From the NCBI GenBank assembly GCA_965112735.1, contig OZ218965.1:930001-994000 (forward strand): a stretch of DNA of 64,000 nucleotides. The letters run 5' to 3'. Made by a program: the position numbers and the translations under genes. Below the pieces are notes generated by a model, which worked only from the letters and a program-made list of their open reading frames with translations, was not told where the DNA came from and ran no database searches. This stretch comes from Phaeosaccion multiseriatum. Taxonomy: Eukaryota > Ochrophyta, other classes. Below are positions 32,701 through 44,395 of this stretch, piece after piece; the first letter of the stretch is position 1, and every line of letters begins with the position of its first letter.

Positions 32701-34685
32701 TTGGTTCCGCCCAGCTCTTGCTGCTGCCCTGACTCTTGGTGATGCTGCAAGAAGCCCCAAGTTGCTCTGCAACTCGAGGGGATACAAGTACATTAAGGAT
32801 GGGGAGGGGATGGCAGCGGACGGGGAGGGGAGGGGAAGGCAGTGGATGAGAAAGGCGGGGAGGATTGGGTAGCAATGCATGGTTGCGATACCAACACTAT
32901 TCATCAAATACACACTCACCTGACGCTGACGTCACGAACGGATCTGTATCCGTGACTACCCAACAGTGGCTGGACTTGCCTCTCCTGTGTACGTATGTGT
33001 GTGTGTGTTTGTGTGTTATGTGTGTGTGTGTGTGTGGGTGTGTATGTGTGTGTGCGTGTGTGCGTACGTGTGTGTGCGCAGCAGCGCAAGGATTGGATCA
33101 ATAGCCGCGACAGGGGGAAACTGGTCATGGGTTGAGCAAGTAGCAAAGAGAGTCCATCTGGAGCCCTCTGTCTGTGTACCTCTCTACAACACCCCGCCCG
33201 TCGACCCCAAGCCCCCCCCCCCCCCCCCTTACGCACAGGTACTTAATACCCTTCTTCACCTGTGCACAGCGCGTACGGTCCAGCTGGCGGGGCCCTTGGA
33301 ACTGACGTATGTCTGGAGGGCCCAGCAACAGGCGCCGCCGGAGCCTTTGGAGGGCAGGAGCAGGGGGGAGGACGAGGAGGACGACGAGGAGGACGAGGAG
33401 GAGGACGACGAGGATGGAGGGAGGAGGCCGTCGGAGCATTTGGGCAGTGGGGTGTCTCCTTCTTCCCTTCCTGGCGGGATGAGGAGCCCCTCCTCGCCTG
33501 CTGCAAGGAGGCTCTCGTTGTGTTGGTCTTTGTGCTTGTGCTTGTTGTTGCTCTGTAGTGCTGGGTGGGGTGAGCTATGACCTCCCTCCTCGCCGTCCTC
33601 GCCGTCGTTTTGACACTCTTGACAGCCCTGGCACCTCTCAGCAAGGGCCCTCACCAGTGCGGCATCAGCCTGCATGTGGCATCATGTGTATGTGGGGGGG
33701 GACGTCTAGTGGTCAGCGACAAGCACACGAGAGGATATCGGGAGAGAGGGAGAGAGAGGGGGAGAGGCGCGAGGACAGCGCTCCCCCATGATGACTCCGC
33801 CGCAAGTAGTCCATTCCCCACCCCCCTCCCCTCCCCCCGGGAAAGTTGAATGTTCCGTGAAGGTTCCTCCACCCCCTACGCTCCACACCGAGCGGCTTGA
33901 CCCCTCACCTCAGAGACGCTGTGCAGCAGGGAAATGTCGTTGCGGCGGAAGGTGTCCCAGTCCGCTGCCGGCCGCTTCAGCACGGCCACTGGGGGGCTGC
34001 AGCCGTCAGAAGGACCAGGGGGGGAGGGGGAAGACGGCAGCAGCGAAGGCAGAGACGTCGTCGCCGCCGTCGGACCCCCAAGGGCCGAAGAGTCAGCTGC
34101 GGGGGCCCGCACAGCGTCTGGGGCCTTTTTAAGAGGATGGCAGTGCATGGTAGTAGATGGCAGTGAATGGGTCTGAGGCTGAGGCTGGGGCTGAGGTTGG
34201 GGCGGGGGCCGCTTACTGCGGAGGAGCTTCTTCAAGACACGCTTCCTCTCCTTGACGGACGTGAGGAGGGTGGAGCTCGGCACGGAAATTATCTGGGCAG
34301 CAGGCAGAAGAGCGCAAGACAAGGTGCCAGGACAGAGGAAGGTTGAGGGGTGAGTGGGTTTAAGACAAAGATATCCTCGCTGGAATGCCTAAGGTACTGG
34401 CTGAAGGAGCGGTGGAAGAAAAGAGACGGCACTTCCTCTCCCCACCATCGCCGGCCTCTACCGGGCTCACTCGGCCGACCTCTCGCCCTCTCCCTCTTCC
34501 CTCTCCCCCCCCCCTCCTTTAAAAAGGAGCCGCTTAAGTCTGACCACACCTACCTCACGAGTGAGAGCACCGTCCACATCGGTACGGAGCAGCACAAGCA
34601 CCTCTACCCGACCCACTGCATCTCGTCCCCCCTTCTTCTGCATGGAGGCCGTTCGCCCACCAACGCACTCGCCTCCGCTCCCCTC

Positions 34686-34719
<34 letters not shown>

Positions 34720-35513
34720 TATCCAAGCAAAGTAGTAGGCATTCGAAGCTTGATCCCGTGCGGCAAAAACTTTAAGAAGAACAGACCCGGAAGGAGCAGT
34801 CTCTGTGGGTGTTGCTGCGGCCGAACCTGCCCAACACGGGGGTTGTTGGTAGCTGAGGGTTGGGGGCAGCGAGGATAGCGCAGGTCCAGAAGATTCGACT
34901 TTCTGTATATCGCCTCCAGCACTCTCTGTGGTGGTGGAAGGCCGCTGCTTCTACGACTCGTCGTCCGTCTCCTTCCCCTCCCAGACAGCAAGTCCCAATC
35001 TCCCACTTCGCTGCCGCCGCTGTTGCTGTCTCTTGAGTCTGTCGGGCCCGTACATCGCTTCCCCCCTGGTGCAGACATGGGCTCAAGGTGTAGCGGCCTT
35101 CGACGTGGCCTCCTCCTGCCGTGCTGCGAGGGAGGGAGGGAGTGTGAGCGTGCCAGTCTGCCACGTCCTCCGTTCAGCGTCGCGGCCAGTCCATCCTCCT
35201 CCAAGCATCCACCTCCTCCGGATGATGATTTTCTTCGAGCAGGATAGCTGCCCTTCTTGGGTCTCTCAAGTGGGGCCAGGGGGGGTGGGACGTCGCTGCC
35301 GTACCGATCTACCCGCCTGCGCGCCCGCCTGACCGACTCGGCAATACTAGCACTAGTCGCTGTAGATGTGGAGGAGATGGGCTCTCCGAGGGCCCTCTTG
35401 AGGCCATCGAGCCATCCTTCATCGTTGCTGTTGGACCGCATGTAGCGGCGCTGCTGCTTGGCGTCGTAAGGTGGTACTTGCCCATCCTTGGTCGACTTCA
35501 CTCCAATCCTCAT
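29771..35513 (-). CDS. Large uncharacterised low-complexity protein (at least five exons)
   Basis: Exons on the minus strand: 35513-34554, 34292-33909, 33669-33260, 32984-32920 and 32766-29771. All are GT-AG with frame kept, giving about 1604 residues from the ATG at 35513. That frame stays open 15 codons further to a TAG beside a possible acceptor, so an upstream exon is possible. Conserved-looking islands sit in Gly-, Ser-, Gln- and Glu-rich filler: VEVLVLLRTDVDGALTRE, SSTLLTSVKERKRVLKKLLR, ADWDTFRRNDISLLHSVSE, SHCWVVTDTDPFVTS, EELAADYIQDGEGKWWMTQV with KAFRFTHL, DLPYKVLVLDGLYDEF, and VCERCYSTYLLRQRSMEE (a C-x2-C that could pair with GAYCVSGGC). The islands suggest an ordered, perhaps metal-binding protein, but I cannot name the family. 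Exon 5 carries the (CTC)n tracts as poly-Glu. Confidence 0.65.
30455..31022 (-). repeat. Two (CTC)n tracts encoding poly-Glu within the gene
   Basis: Tandem CTC/CCT runs at about 30457-30497 and 30968-31020 read as Glu runs on the coding minus strand, separated by a normal-complexity stretch. Lengths divisible by three keep the reading frame open. Confidence 0.8.
32990..33078 (+). repeat. (TG)n microsatellite in an intron of the minus-strand gene
   Basis: A TG/CA-rich run inside the intron between the exons ending at 33260 and starting at 32984. On the transcribed strand it is CA-rich and lies just before the acceptor. Confidence 0.85.
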
Positions 35514-35860
35514 CGCCTCCTGCTTCCTCAGCCCATGTTCCTCCTTTCGCCTCTAGTTCAGCTCTAGATACGGGGGCTCTAGTGACACTATCCCCCTCTT
35601 CGTGCCCCTTAACTCTCTTTCAACGCGCGCCAGCTGCAGCAACAGCAAAGGAAAAGGAGAACTTTGGACATGGGGCCCGAGCGGATGGCACTGGAGGGTG
35701 GAGGAAGGGCGACCTGTAAAACATTCTTTGAAAAAAAAGAAAGAAGAAACCAAGCCACGACACAGTAGTCGCGGTGGCAGCAGTTTATTGCATAGAACCA
35801 GTAGCAGCAGCAACGGCAGCAGTTGGAAGGACAGAGGACCAGAGAGGGATTGGGGAAGAG

Positions 35861-36795
35861 ATGGTGAGTAGAGGCATGGCTTCGACGGGGATTCACAGCT
35901 GCAAGAGTTCTTTGCCTGCGATTTTGGCGTCGTCCTTGTCTAACCCCGCACTCTCCTGCCTCCACTCGCTTCCCTACGTACATGCGAGGCAGGTCGACTA
36001 CTCCAAGTGGGACAATCTCCCTTCCTCTCCTTCGGACGATGGGGAGGAGGAAAGGAAGGGTGAGGGCGCGTTTGAGGCAGCAGCAGACCCGTCGGTCGCA
36101 GCAGCAGAGAGGAAGCGAGTAGTTTCCCCACCTTCGTCGTCTTCTCCCGCCCCCGCCTTCTCAGGGCCGCCGCTGTCATCGTCACAAGCCGCTGCGACAG
36201 ACTCCTCGCACGAGAACGACTCCGCCACGCTCATTGGATACACCATCACGAGGGTATCTGACGGGTCGGTGGTGGATCAGACAGAGGTTGATGACGACGC
36301 AGCTGCAGTCGTCCAAGGAGAGGTGGATTGCACCTTCCAAGTGCCGTCGGTGCTTGTCCCAAGCCTCATCACGACCCCTCTTCACGCAAGAGGAGGTGAG
36401 TCTTGTGCACGTAAGCGGTGGGTTGCCTGTACTAAAGTCTGTGCCGTGTCGAGTATGACGGAAAGCCTCCCACAAGCGACGCTCCACCTCTGTCCCTCCC
36501 ACCACTTCCACCTGCACAGCTCCTCCTCTCCTGCGCCGTGCCCTTAACCACCCAGCAACCTACCCACTCTGTGACCTCTGTCCTCTGTCACACCTCTTTG
36601 ACCCTCCCAACCGGACCCAACGCAACCCAAAACCAAGGAATGTTTGAGCTCACCCGGGGTGCCTCTCCAGGCACTGTGGTGTGTCGCTTCTCGAGTCCCT
36701 TCCCGCACGTAACGGCCGAGGCTCTCACGGACCGCATACGGCAGAGGTTTCTCGACCCTTCCCCCCCAGGGGCCGAGGAGTGCAGCGTTTCATGA
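35861..36795 (+). CDS. Short acidic protein beginning MVDYSKWDNL (three exons)
   Basis: Exon 1 contributes only the ATG (35861-35863) before GTGAGT. Exon 2 is 35993-36395 and exon 3 is 36638-36795; the product is about 187 residues. The N-terminus MVDYSKWDNLPSSPSDDGEE resembles the MVDYSxWD...SDDE start of CDC37 and several other co-chaperone or MYND-type proteins. No CDC37 kinase-binding region follows. The middle is Ser/Ala-rich with ATLIGYTITRVSDGSVVDQ, and the end is FELTRGASPGTVVCRF, then TDRIRQRFLDPSPP. Role unknown. Starting a protein with a one-codon exon is unusual but both splice sites are good. It is divergent from the gene ending at 29771, with less than 350 bases between starts. 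Confidence 0.55.
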
Positions 36796-37172
36796 AACTG
36801 GAACGACACGATGATGACGGCGCGAGAGCGGCCAAGAGGGGGAGAAGTGGAGCGAATGAGAAAGAGATGTGCGCCCCTACGTTTGAGCCTGATTCACGCT
36901 CGTGGCCGGTGGTACGTGGTCACGCAGCTAGAGCAAACCCGACCCAAGGCCATCCACCCACGTGCTGCTGCTTTGTCTTGGGGGTTGGCCTCTTTCGGCC
37001 GGGCATGCGTGTGGTCTTGGAGATGGATGGGGCCGCGGAGAGGAGAGGAGCAGCATCTCCACCAGGAGAAGCCCCCCGCTCTAGCCCCAGCAAGAGCAGC
37101 CAGCACAGAGGGCACCAGCAGCATCAGCGAGGCAGGGTTCAGAGCCAGTGGCGGTGAAAGAGAGAGAGAAGG

Positions 37173-37220
<48 letters not shown>

Positions 37221-38282
37221 GAAGGGAGAGAGAGAGATCGAGCTCCTGCCACCCGCCTCCACTGCAGCCACAGCCAAAACAAGGCCGAGTACTGGGCCCG
37301 GCGCAGGGGCAGGCATCTGGACGTGTCTCTTCGCCCCTCTCCCGGCCTGCCTCACCTCGTCGAGAGGAGCAGCAGCCGCGGAGAGAGGAAGATGTCTCTA
37401 TCGCCCGGGAGGAGGGCCTGTCGAGAGGTAAAAGCTGTACAGCCCGGCGGAGGGTGGAGGGATGAAAGGGCAGGTCGGGTTGGAGAAACCATCCACTACA
37501 TCCACTGCCATCCACGACATCCACTGCCATCCACCGCCGTCGAGAAGGAAAGGTCATGAAGGCTCGGGCTGCTCAAGTCCGTTGCACGAAGGGGCACACG
37601 AAGGGGCACACGAAGGGCTTTTCGGGCCCCAAGAGGCGGTTTCTCCGTGCCAAGTGGTCAGGAGAGGTAGGGAGAGGCAGGAAGGAGCAGGATTGGTTTC
37701 GATTGTCCACGGACTTGATTCTCTCGATCTAAACGCTCTCGCCACACGTCAATGCTGAGCGGGAGGCGAAGGCATCTCAGAGGCGTGTGAAGAGGGGGTA
37801 TGAGCGAAGCAAGCAGGAACAGAGTCAGACAAGGAATGGGGGAATGGGGGGCTTGCACAACAAGGAGGGGTGCCCGTGGAATGAAGAGGCGGGTTGTGCA
37901 GCACCTCGATAGGACGAGTGTGGAGAGCCCACTCCTTACAGGCGGGATGAGCGCGTCATTCCACTTGCCCCGATTGGCCGATCGATTGGTTGCATATTCC
38001 TTCATCTTTTCTGCTTTGACTAAGTAAGCTTACTTACGGGTGAAAAATGTAAAATCGTTCCTTCTTCTGCTCCTACCTCCTATGGTGTATCCTGTCCCGC
38101 GTGTGGGCCTAATCACAGCTCTGTTGCACTTAAACAAACAGAGTTCGCGCACATAGTCCTCTCTCCTCCTCCTCCTCCTCCTCCTCCTCCTCCTCCTCCT
38201 CCTCCTCCTCCTCCTCCTCCTCCTCCTTCTGCTGCTGCTGCTGCTGTCTACTCCAATCTCATGCCCCCCACGCCCCACTCCT
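36796..38282. other. Gene-poor stretch with GA and CCT microsatellites
   Basis: No frame has both a start and protein-like content. A (GA)n run occupies about 37150-37240 and a (CCT)n run 38161-38228. Short repeats of TCCACTGCCATCCAC occur at about 37490-37540 and of GAAGGGGCACAC at 37588-37616. The end abuts the stop of the minus-strand gene at 38283. Confidence 0.5.
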
Positions 38283-41200
38283 TTAAACGTTGCCTTCCTC
38301 CACGCCGTCCCCTGTGGTATCGCTGAAGTCTCCCCCCATCATCAGCTCGTCCTCACTCCCATCGTCAGACACATTGTCAGACCCATTCTCAGACCCCTCG
38401 TCGCCTCTCTCTGCGCTGCTCTCAGCCTCGCCCCCAAGTTCAGCAACGGCAGCAACGGCAGAAGTGCTGGCAGTCCCCTGCGTATCACCCCCCCCTCCAC
38501 CATCGCCACCATCCGCTGCCTTCCCAGCACCCTCCTCCTCCTCCTCCTCCTCCTCCTCCTCCTCCTCCTCCTCCTCCTCCTCCTCCTCCTCCTCGTCCTC
38601 CTCCTCCTCCTCCTCCTCCTCGTCCTCCTCTTCCTCCTCCTCCTCCTCCTCCTCCTCCTCCTTCTCCTCCTCCTCCTCCTCCTCCTCCTCCTCCTCCTCC
38701 TCTTCCTCCTCCTCCTCCTCCTTCTCCTCCTCCTCCTCCTCCTCCTCCTCCTCCTGCTGCTGCTTCTTGTCCTCCTCCTCCTCCTCCTCCTCCTCATCCT
38801 TCTCCTTCTCCTCCTTCTCCTCCTCCTCGTCCTTCTCCTCCTCCTCGTCCTTCTCCTCGTCAACATCATCATTCTCATCTCGTTGCCCTGATTGGCTCCA
38901 TTCGTACTCGTCTTGTTCCTCCTCCTCCTTCTCGTGCTCCTCGTTCTCCTGCTCCGCCTCCCCGTCCTTCCCCTCCTCCTCCCCCTCCTTCCCCTCCTCC
39001 TCCTCCTCCTCCTCCCCCTCGTCCTCCTCCTCCTCCCCCTCCTCCTTCCCCTCCTCGTCTGCCTCCACCTCAACTTCCTCCTCCTCCTCCTCCTCCTTCT
39101 CCTCCTCCACATCATCAACAACACCACTCCCTTCTGCGCCGCCAGCACTACCACTGCCCGCCCGGGACTCGACAGAGGCTGCGCTCTTCCTGCCCGCCGC
39201 TGAGGATGAACACGACAACTCGGAAGCCATCATAACCGAGTCGGTGCCGCCGGAGGCCTCGCTACTCATCCCGGTCACTTCGCTGCTCATCGCTCCAGAC
39301 AATTGGCTACTGCCTCCCTCTATACCGCTACTGGCGGCGCTGCCCCCTCCTTGTACTCCTGCTCCTCCTCCTTCTGTGCCGGACAGTTTCCTCTTCGAGA
39401 ACGCCTTTCCCAGCACCGCTTCTATCTCAAGGTCCTCGTCCTCCTCCTTGTAGTCATCCCCTTCGTCTTCATCGCCAGTCTCGGGTGCGCTCGTCTCCTC
39501 TTGGTCCTTCGTCCCTGCTGCCTCTTCCTTCTCCTCCTCCTTCCCCTTCGCGTCCGTCTCATTCTCTTCCTTCTTCTCCTCTTTCTCCCCCTCTTCCACT
39601 TTTGCGTCCCCACCGGGAACCCCTTCATGCTCCGCTCCTTGGCTATCCGTGTTTACTCCCTCCACTCCCTCCTCCTTGTCCTCCTCCTCCTCATCTCCTC
39701 CCTGCTTCATCTCCTCCCCCTTCTCCTCCTCGTCCTCCTCAGCCTCCATACGGGTCTTGTCAGCCCCATCCTCCATCCCCTTCTCTCCTTTCTCGTCATG
39801 CACCTCACGTCTCTTGCCATGACGTACGCCTTGTACTCCCTGCTGCACAGGAGTTTTGATGGGTGGAGCCTTCTTCTTGTAGGGCTTGGACGCTGCAGTG
39901 GTAGGAGCAGCAGCGGTTGGTGATACCGTAGATGCCCTCTCCTTTGAGGCCCCATGGTCAGGCACAACCTTACCCCCCTTCCCATGCGGCTCCTTCGTCG
40001 TCGCCGATGCAGTAGCAGGTACATGCTTACCCATCTCACTCTCCTTTGTGCGGGCCATCCTGACCTGCGCATCCAATGCCCTCACTCCACAGTCCTCATG
40101 ACCAGCAGCTTGCTGAAGGCGACCCCCGCGACTGCAACCACCCTTCTCCACCAGCAGGTAGGCCTTCCCCTCCGCCTCACCGTCATCCTTCATAGCCCCC
40201 CTGGGGCTCGTCCTTCCCCCGGTGGACCACAGTGACGTCATCGCTGCTGCTGCCGTCGGAGCTTCTCTTGCCTGCGTGGCCAGCGCCTGTGCCGCTGCTG
40301 CGAGTGCCGCTAAGTGCTCTGCTCTGCTCAACACGGCCTCTCCGTACTCGAATATGGCAACAAGCCAACGCGCAAGGGCGAGGCTCGCTTGGGAGGCTCG
40401 CGCCACCTGAGGGGGGAGAAGATTTGCGTATAAGGGATGCGCGGATCCCCATGTACCTATACCCTTCACGTCACCCACCCCCTCTACCCACCCTCCCACC
40501 TCACGCACCCACCCACTCCCACCCATTCTCAGTCCCACTCTCCCACCCACCCACCCAGTGAATCATTGCCTTACCTTGGGCAGCGCCATGTCCTCGTCCA
40601 GCACGAACCTCCGCATGGCGGTTATTCGGACGGCAGGCACGGCCTCTCTGTCGATGGAGTGCAGCGTCTCAAACAGGCAGTAGCTGTTGCCCAGCAGCAC
40701 CTGGCAGTTTCAGTTTCAGTTTCAGTTTCAGTTTCAGTCAGACTTATGTTCAGTTTCAGGTTCAGATGCAGGTAGTTGCCCCCAGTGGAGAAGGAGGTTG
40801 CAGTTGCGAGTTCCTGAACTTGAACTGAACTGGTACCAATACCAACACCACCAGCCCATCAGTCAGTGCACGAATGGTTGGTCAGCGTCAACTCACTCAC
40901 CTGGCGGATACTAGAGCGTGTGGGGCGGAGTCCGAGTAACACGGCAAGGGCCTTGAGCACCAGCAGCAGGGGCCGAGGAGGGAAGGCGAGGCTCGACAAC
41001 TCCACAAGGTGGGGAATTTTGACACTTGGCAACATACGGTCCACACGTCGCCCCAGCGCCAGGATTCTGTTCTCTTCCTGCTCCCTCCTCTCCCTCTCTC
41101 GAGCGGCTTCTTCCTCCTCCGCGACTCTCTTCGCTGCCGCCGCCGCCGCCGCTGCCGCCTGGGTCCTCTCCTTGTTCTTGCTCCGCCGTCCACTACCATC

Positions 41201-44200
41201 TAAGTCGTCGTCTTTGCCGCCTTTGTGGTCTTCCTCGTCGTCATCATTCTCAAAGTCCTCGTCCTCATACACCGCTGCACTCACCCCGTCAGACTCGTCC
41301 CACCCTTCATTGCCATACTCATCCTCATCCTCCGCCACCTCCACCACCCCAGTGAGCGTGCACTCCAGCACTGCTTCCCCCCCCCCCTGCATCCTCCCCT
41401 CTTCTCTCCCGGGGTGCGGTGCCGCTGCTGCCCCTCCCCAAGCCGCTGAGCGGGGGCCGTGAGCAGTGGCCGGGCGGACACGCGAAGACGATGTCGAGCG
41501 CTGCTGCCACCAGAGAGGGGAGGGGAGGGGGTCGGAGTCGGGGTGCGTGGGTGTGCGGGTGCGTGAGTGCGTGAGTGCGTGAGTGCGTGAGTGCGTGGGT
41601 GCGTGGGTGCGTGAGTGAAACGGAAGATAAAACGCATACAGACAGCAAGTTCGGGGGGAGTGGAGAGGAGCGGGTAGTTGAGAGCGTTAGGTGGGTGGGG
41701 AGGGACGGGGGAGTTAAGGGCCCCGAACCGCTCCATGAGCAGAGGGGGCGGAGACGGCAAGCAGAGACGGTCGGCCCCTTTCCGATGTCCTTCCCAGCCG
41801 ACCGTTACTCCCGTGTGAGCGGTGCGCGGCAGCTGCTGACCCCACGCCCCACAGACTCTCTCTCTCCTCAGCCGTCCTCTCTCGAGTGTCGGTGCCCCGC
41901 CTCCTCTCCCCCCCCCCCCTTCCTCCTCTCTCTCCCTCTCTCCCTCCCCTCCCTCCTTCTGATCCAATGTGCCTTACCTGACTTTGACTGCAGTCGAAGC
42001 TTTTCCCCTCCTGCTGATCCAAGAAGCCCTCTCCCCCTCCTCCTCCTCTTCCTCCTCCTCCTCCTCCTCCTCCTCCCCCCGGCACCCTTCCCGCAGCCGC
42101 AGTTGACAGCAAATCTGTTGCCATGTGGAGCCGCAGCAGTGGAGCACTGGCGGGCCGTTTGTGCTTTTTGTGTGGTCGAGTAGCGTTGGTACTGCCCGGA
42201 CTCGCTTGCTTCACCGTGCAGGCGAGCCGCCTATACAGCTGCGCTGCAGTTCCTCCTCTCCCCCCCTCCCCTTCTCCTCCTTGTACTCCTCCTTCGCCCC
42301 TTAGTCCTACCGTCACCCCCACTTCCCCTGCTGCTACTTGCCCCCCCCCTCCACCTCCTCCTTCCTCGTCGGCCGGAAGCATGTTGTGTGCCTCCAGCCA
42401 GGAGCGATTGGCCGCGAAGCAAGTAGTACTCCACGCCGGCTTCCTCCTCTTGCCACCGGCGCTGTGCGTCCTCCTCCCCCCTCTCACTTGCTGCCTCCCC
42501 TGTCCCCACCCATCTCTCCCATCTCCTTCTCCCCCGAGTATTGCCGCCGGAAAGTCCGACAAGGTCGTCGCCGCAGGAGCAGCAGGAACGGTCCTGGCCA
42601 TTCTATTGTCCTTGCCATTGTTATTGTCGTCGTCCTCCTCTAGTATCGAACACCTCCAGGAGGAGGAGAAGGCAGCACAAGCCGAGGAAGGCCTTTGTGT
42701 CTCCGAGTCGTCGCCAGGGTGCACAAAGGACGGGGACGGGGGGCCCCCTGGCCCGACGGCGGGTGCCTCCCGAATAGAGGGAACTTTCCTCATGATGTCC
42801 TGCCTTAGTTGGGCGTGAACTTGCTCGACAGCCATGGCCTTGCGCATTGCGTCGACGGTGGGATACTGCCCTCCCGAGTAGCCGGCCCTGACCTTGACCT
42901 TTGTTTTAGTTTCAATCGGTTGGTCAAGGTTCGTGCGGGCAGGGATGGACAAGAAGGAAGGAGTGTATGCGTATGTGAGTGTGTGCGAGAGAGAGATGGA
43001 TAGAGAGAGAGAGAGAGAGAGAAGGGAGAAAGAAACGGAGCAATCGCAGGGTGAGGAGGGGTGATGTGGTGTGCTCCTCTTGACAGTGGACATACATTGA
43101 CACGTTTCTGAATAACGATGTCATCGACACGTCGACAATTCGACGAACACTGGCATATGAAGCCATGAGAGCTCTGCACTATTGAACCGTTTCAGAAAGC
43201 GTATTGGTGTGGGGGGTGGCAAGTAAGCCTCAGGTCCAAACAAGCCTTGCCTAACGTACCTGTGCCAGCTGCTTCAGCAGACGCTTCTTCTGCTCTGGGG
43301 TGAGGTGGTGCTGATACCTCGAGAGGCCTCCGTTCGTCTCAAGCATCTCCTGCTTCTCTTGCTCCTCCAGCTCCTTTTGCTGTCGTCTTCTCCGCTGCAG
43401 CTGGGCCTGACGCCGGCGTTGACGCAGCTGTTTCTGGCGCTCCTTTCGCAGCAGCTCGTCCTCCTCCCCTACCCCATCCGCCGCAATGCAGACCCCATCA
43501 CCGTCCTGATCGCACGCCGCGGGTGTCCTCTGAGTGCCCCCCCGTCCAGTTCGACCTGCTGGGCCATCTCCCGCGCTGTTCGCGCTTTCTTTCCTGCACA
43601 TTCTCCTCATGCTCCTCTTCCTCAGGCTGGCGGGGCTGTATGTCCAACATGTGGTCAAGGGAGGCGCCTCGCCGCTCTTTCCAGTGGTGGTCCCCGCTGC
43701 TTTGGTCATACTAATGTCAAGCGCCGTTACACCCACCGAGATGGTAGCCGAGGTCGCAGGATTAACGTTGATAGTGCTGGGCACGCAAGACGTGTTAAAG
43801 GTTCTGGGCTGCGTAAAACCCGGGCCTGAGAGAAGCTGCGAGTTCAGAAAGGAAGAGCAGAGGGAGGGTAGACAGAACGTGACGGTGGGGAGGGGGGCTT
43901 CTTTCCCCCCTTTATCTCTGTTCTTCTCTCTGAGCGTGGCAAAATTCCGCTCTTTCGGCCCATACTGTAGTTAACTTTAGTAGCAGGCCGTGGTATCATA
44001 TTTTTTCCCTCCTCCCTTCTGCTATAACTGCTACTCACCGCGGAGGTTCGCCGCGGTCTAGAGGGCATAGCCCCCATGCTTGCTGGCCGCAGTGGGAACG
44101 TTGCGGTGCTGCGCTTATTGGCTGGGTCGCCCTCATCGCCTCCCGGCTCGGGCTTCGTCTTTCGTGCCAACACCGGCGCTGTTCTCTCTCCCTTGGCGGT

Positions 44201-44260
44201 AGTGGGACGCGTCTTGCCCCCACCACTCACTGGCTGATGCTGGGGCACCATTAATCTCAT
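38283..44260 (-). CDS. Acidic protein with dynein-stalk-like segment and poly-Glu tail (seven exons)
   Basis: Exons (minus): 44260-44039, 43808-43260, 43173-43096, 42898-41978, 41503-40901, 40700-40575, 40406-38283; 1540 residues, every intron in phase 0. Residues about 745-855 read VKIPHLVELSSLAFPPRPLL, LVLKALAVLLG, NSYCLFETLHSIDREAV, then ASQASLALARWLVAIFEY. This order (a PP-x-x-V helix, a short loop, then AS-x-A...L-x-x-W) matches the microtubule-binding stalk of dynein heavy chains. No AAA domains are present, so it is not a dynein motor; a microtubule or cilium association is an inference. An RQRRRQAQLQRRRRQQKELE coiled coil lies in exon 2. The last 700 residues are largely Glu with Lys/Asp. 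The exon 4 acceptor (ACAAAG) is weak but is the first AG after a pyrimidine tract. Confidence 0.6.
38525..39115 (-). repeat. Long (CCT)n region encoding poly-Glu
   Basis: Hundreds of bases of near-perfect CTC repeats, broken by occasional GTC, TTC or CTG, encode long Glu runs on the minus strand with sparse Asp, Lys and Gln. A pure run at 38161-38228 lies just beyond the stop codon, so the repeat has spread outside the coding region. Confidence 0.85.
40706..40760 (+). repeat. TTTCAG hexamer array in an intron
   Basis: Six or more copies of the CAGTTT hexamer lie in the intron preceding exon 6 of the minus-strand gene, where it reads as CTGAAA. The same hexamer occurs two to three times in the border motif of every ankyrin copy in the arms. 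Confidence 0.8.
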
Positions 44261-44395
44261 CCCTCCCCCCCCCCTTTGACCCTGCTAGGGAGCTTGTCGT
44301 ACACACCGCAGATGCGCAGATGAGTGGGGTGTTGGTACTATTGTAACGCCAGGCCCATCTGTGAACACTGACTTACCGAACCAATCTGATGCATC

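Noticed and set aside
38342-39154. 270-codon poly-Arg minus-strand frame
   Set aside because: It is another frame of the same repeat. The Glu frame joins six upstream exons in phase and is preferred.
38290-39453. 387-codon poly-Ser plus-strand frame
   Set aside because: It is the antisense shadow of the CCT/GAG repeats that encode poly-Glu in the minus-strand gene. It has no splice partners or non-repetitive domain.
41860-42818. Plus-strand Pro/Ser/Leu-rich frames
   Set aside because: They are shadows of exon 4 of the minus-strand gene, which has proper splice sites on both ends.
43086-43186. Plus-strand exon-like reading YIDTFLNNDVIDTSTIRRTL ending in a stop
   Set aside because: It looks protein-like and has a GACAG acceptor, but no upstream plus-strand exon fits. 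The opposite strand gives a 26-codon exon that joins both neighbours in phase.
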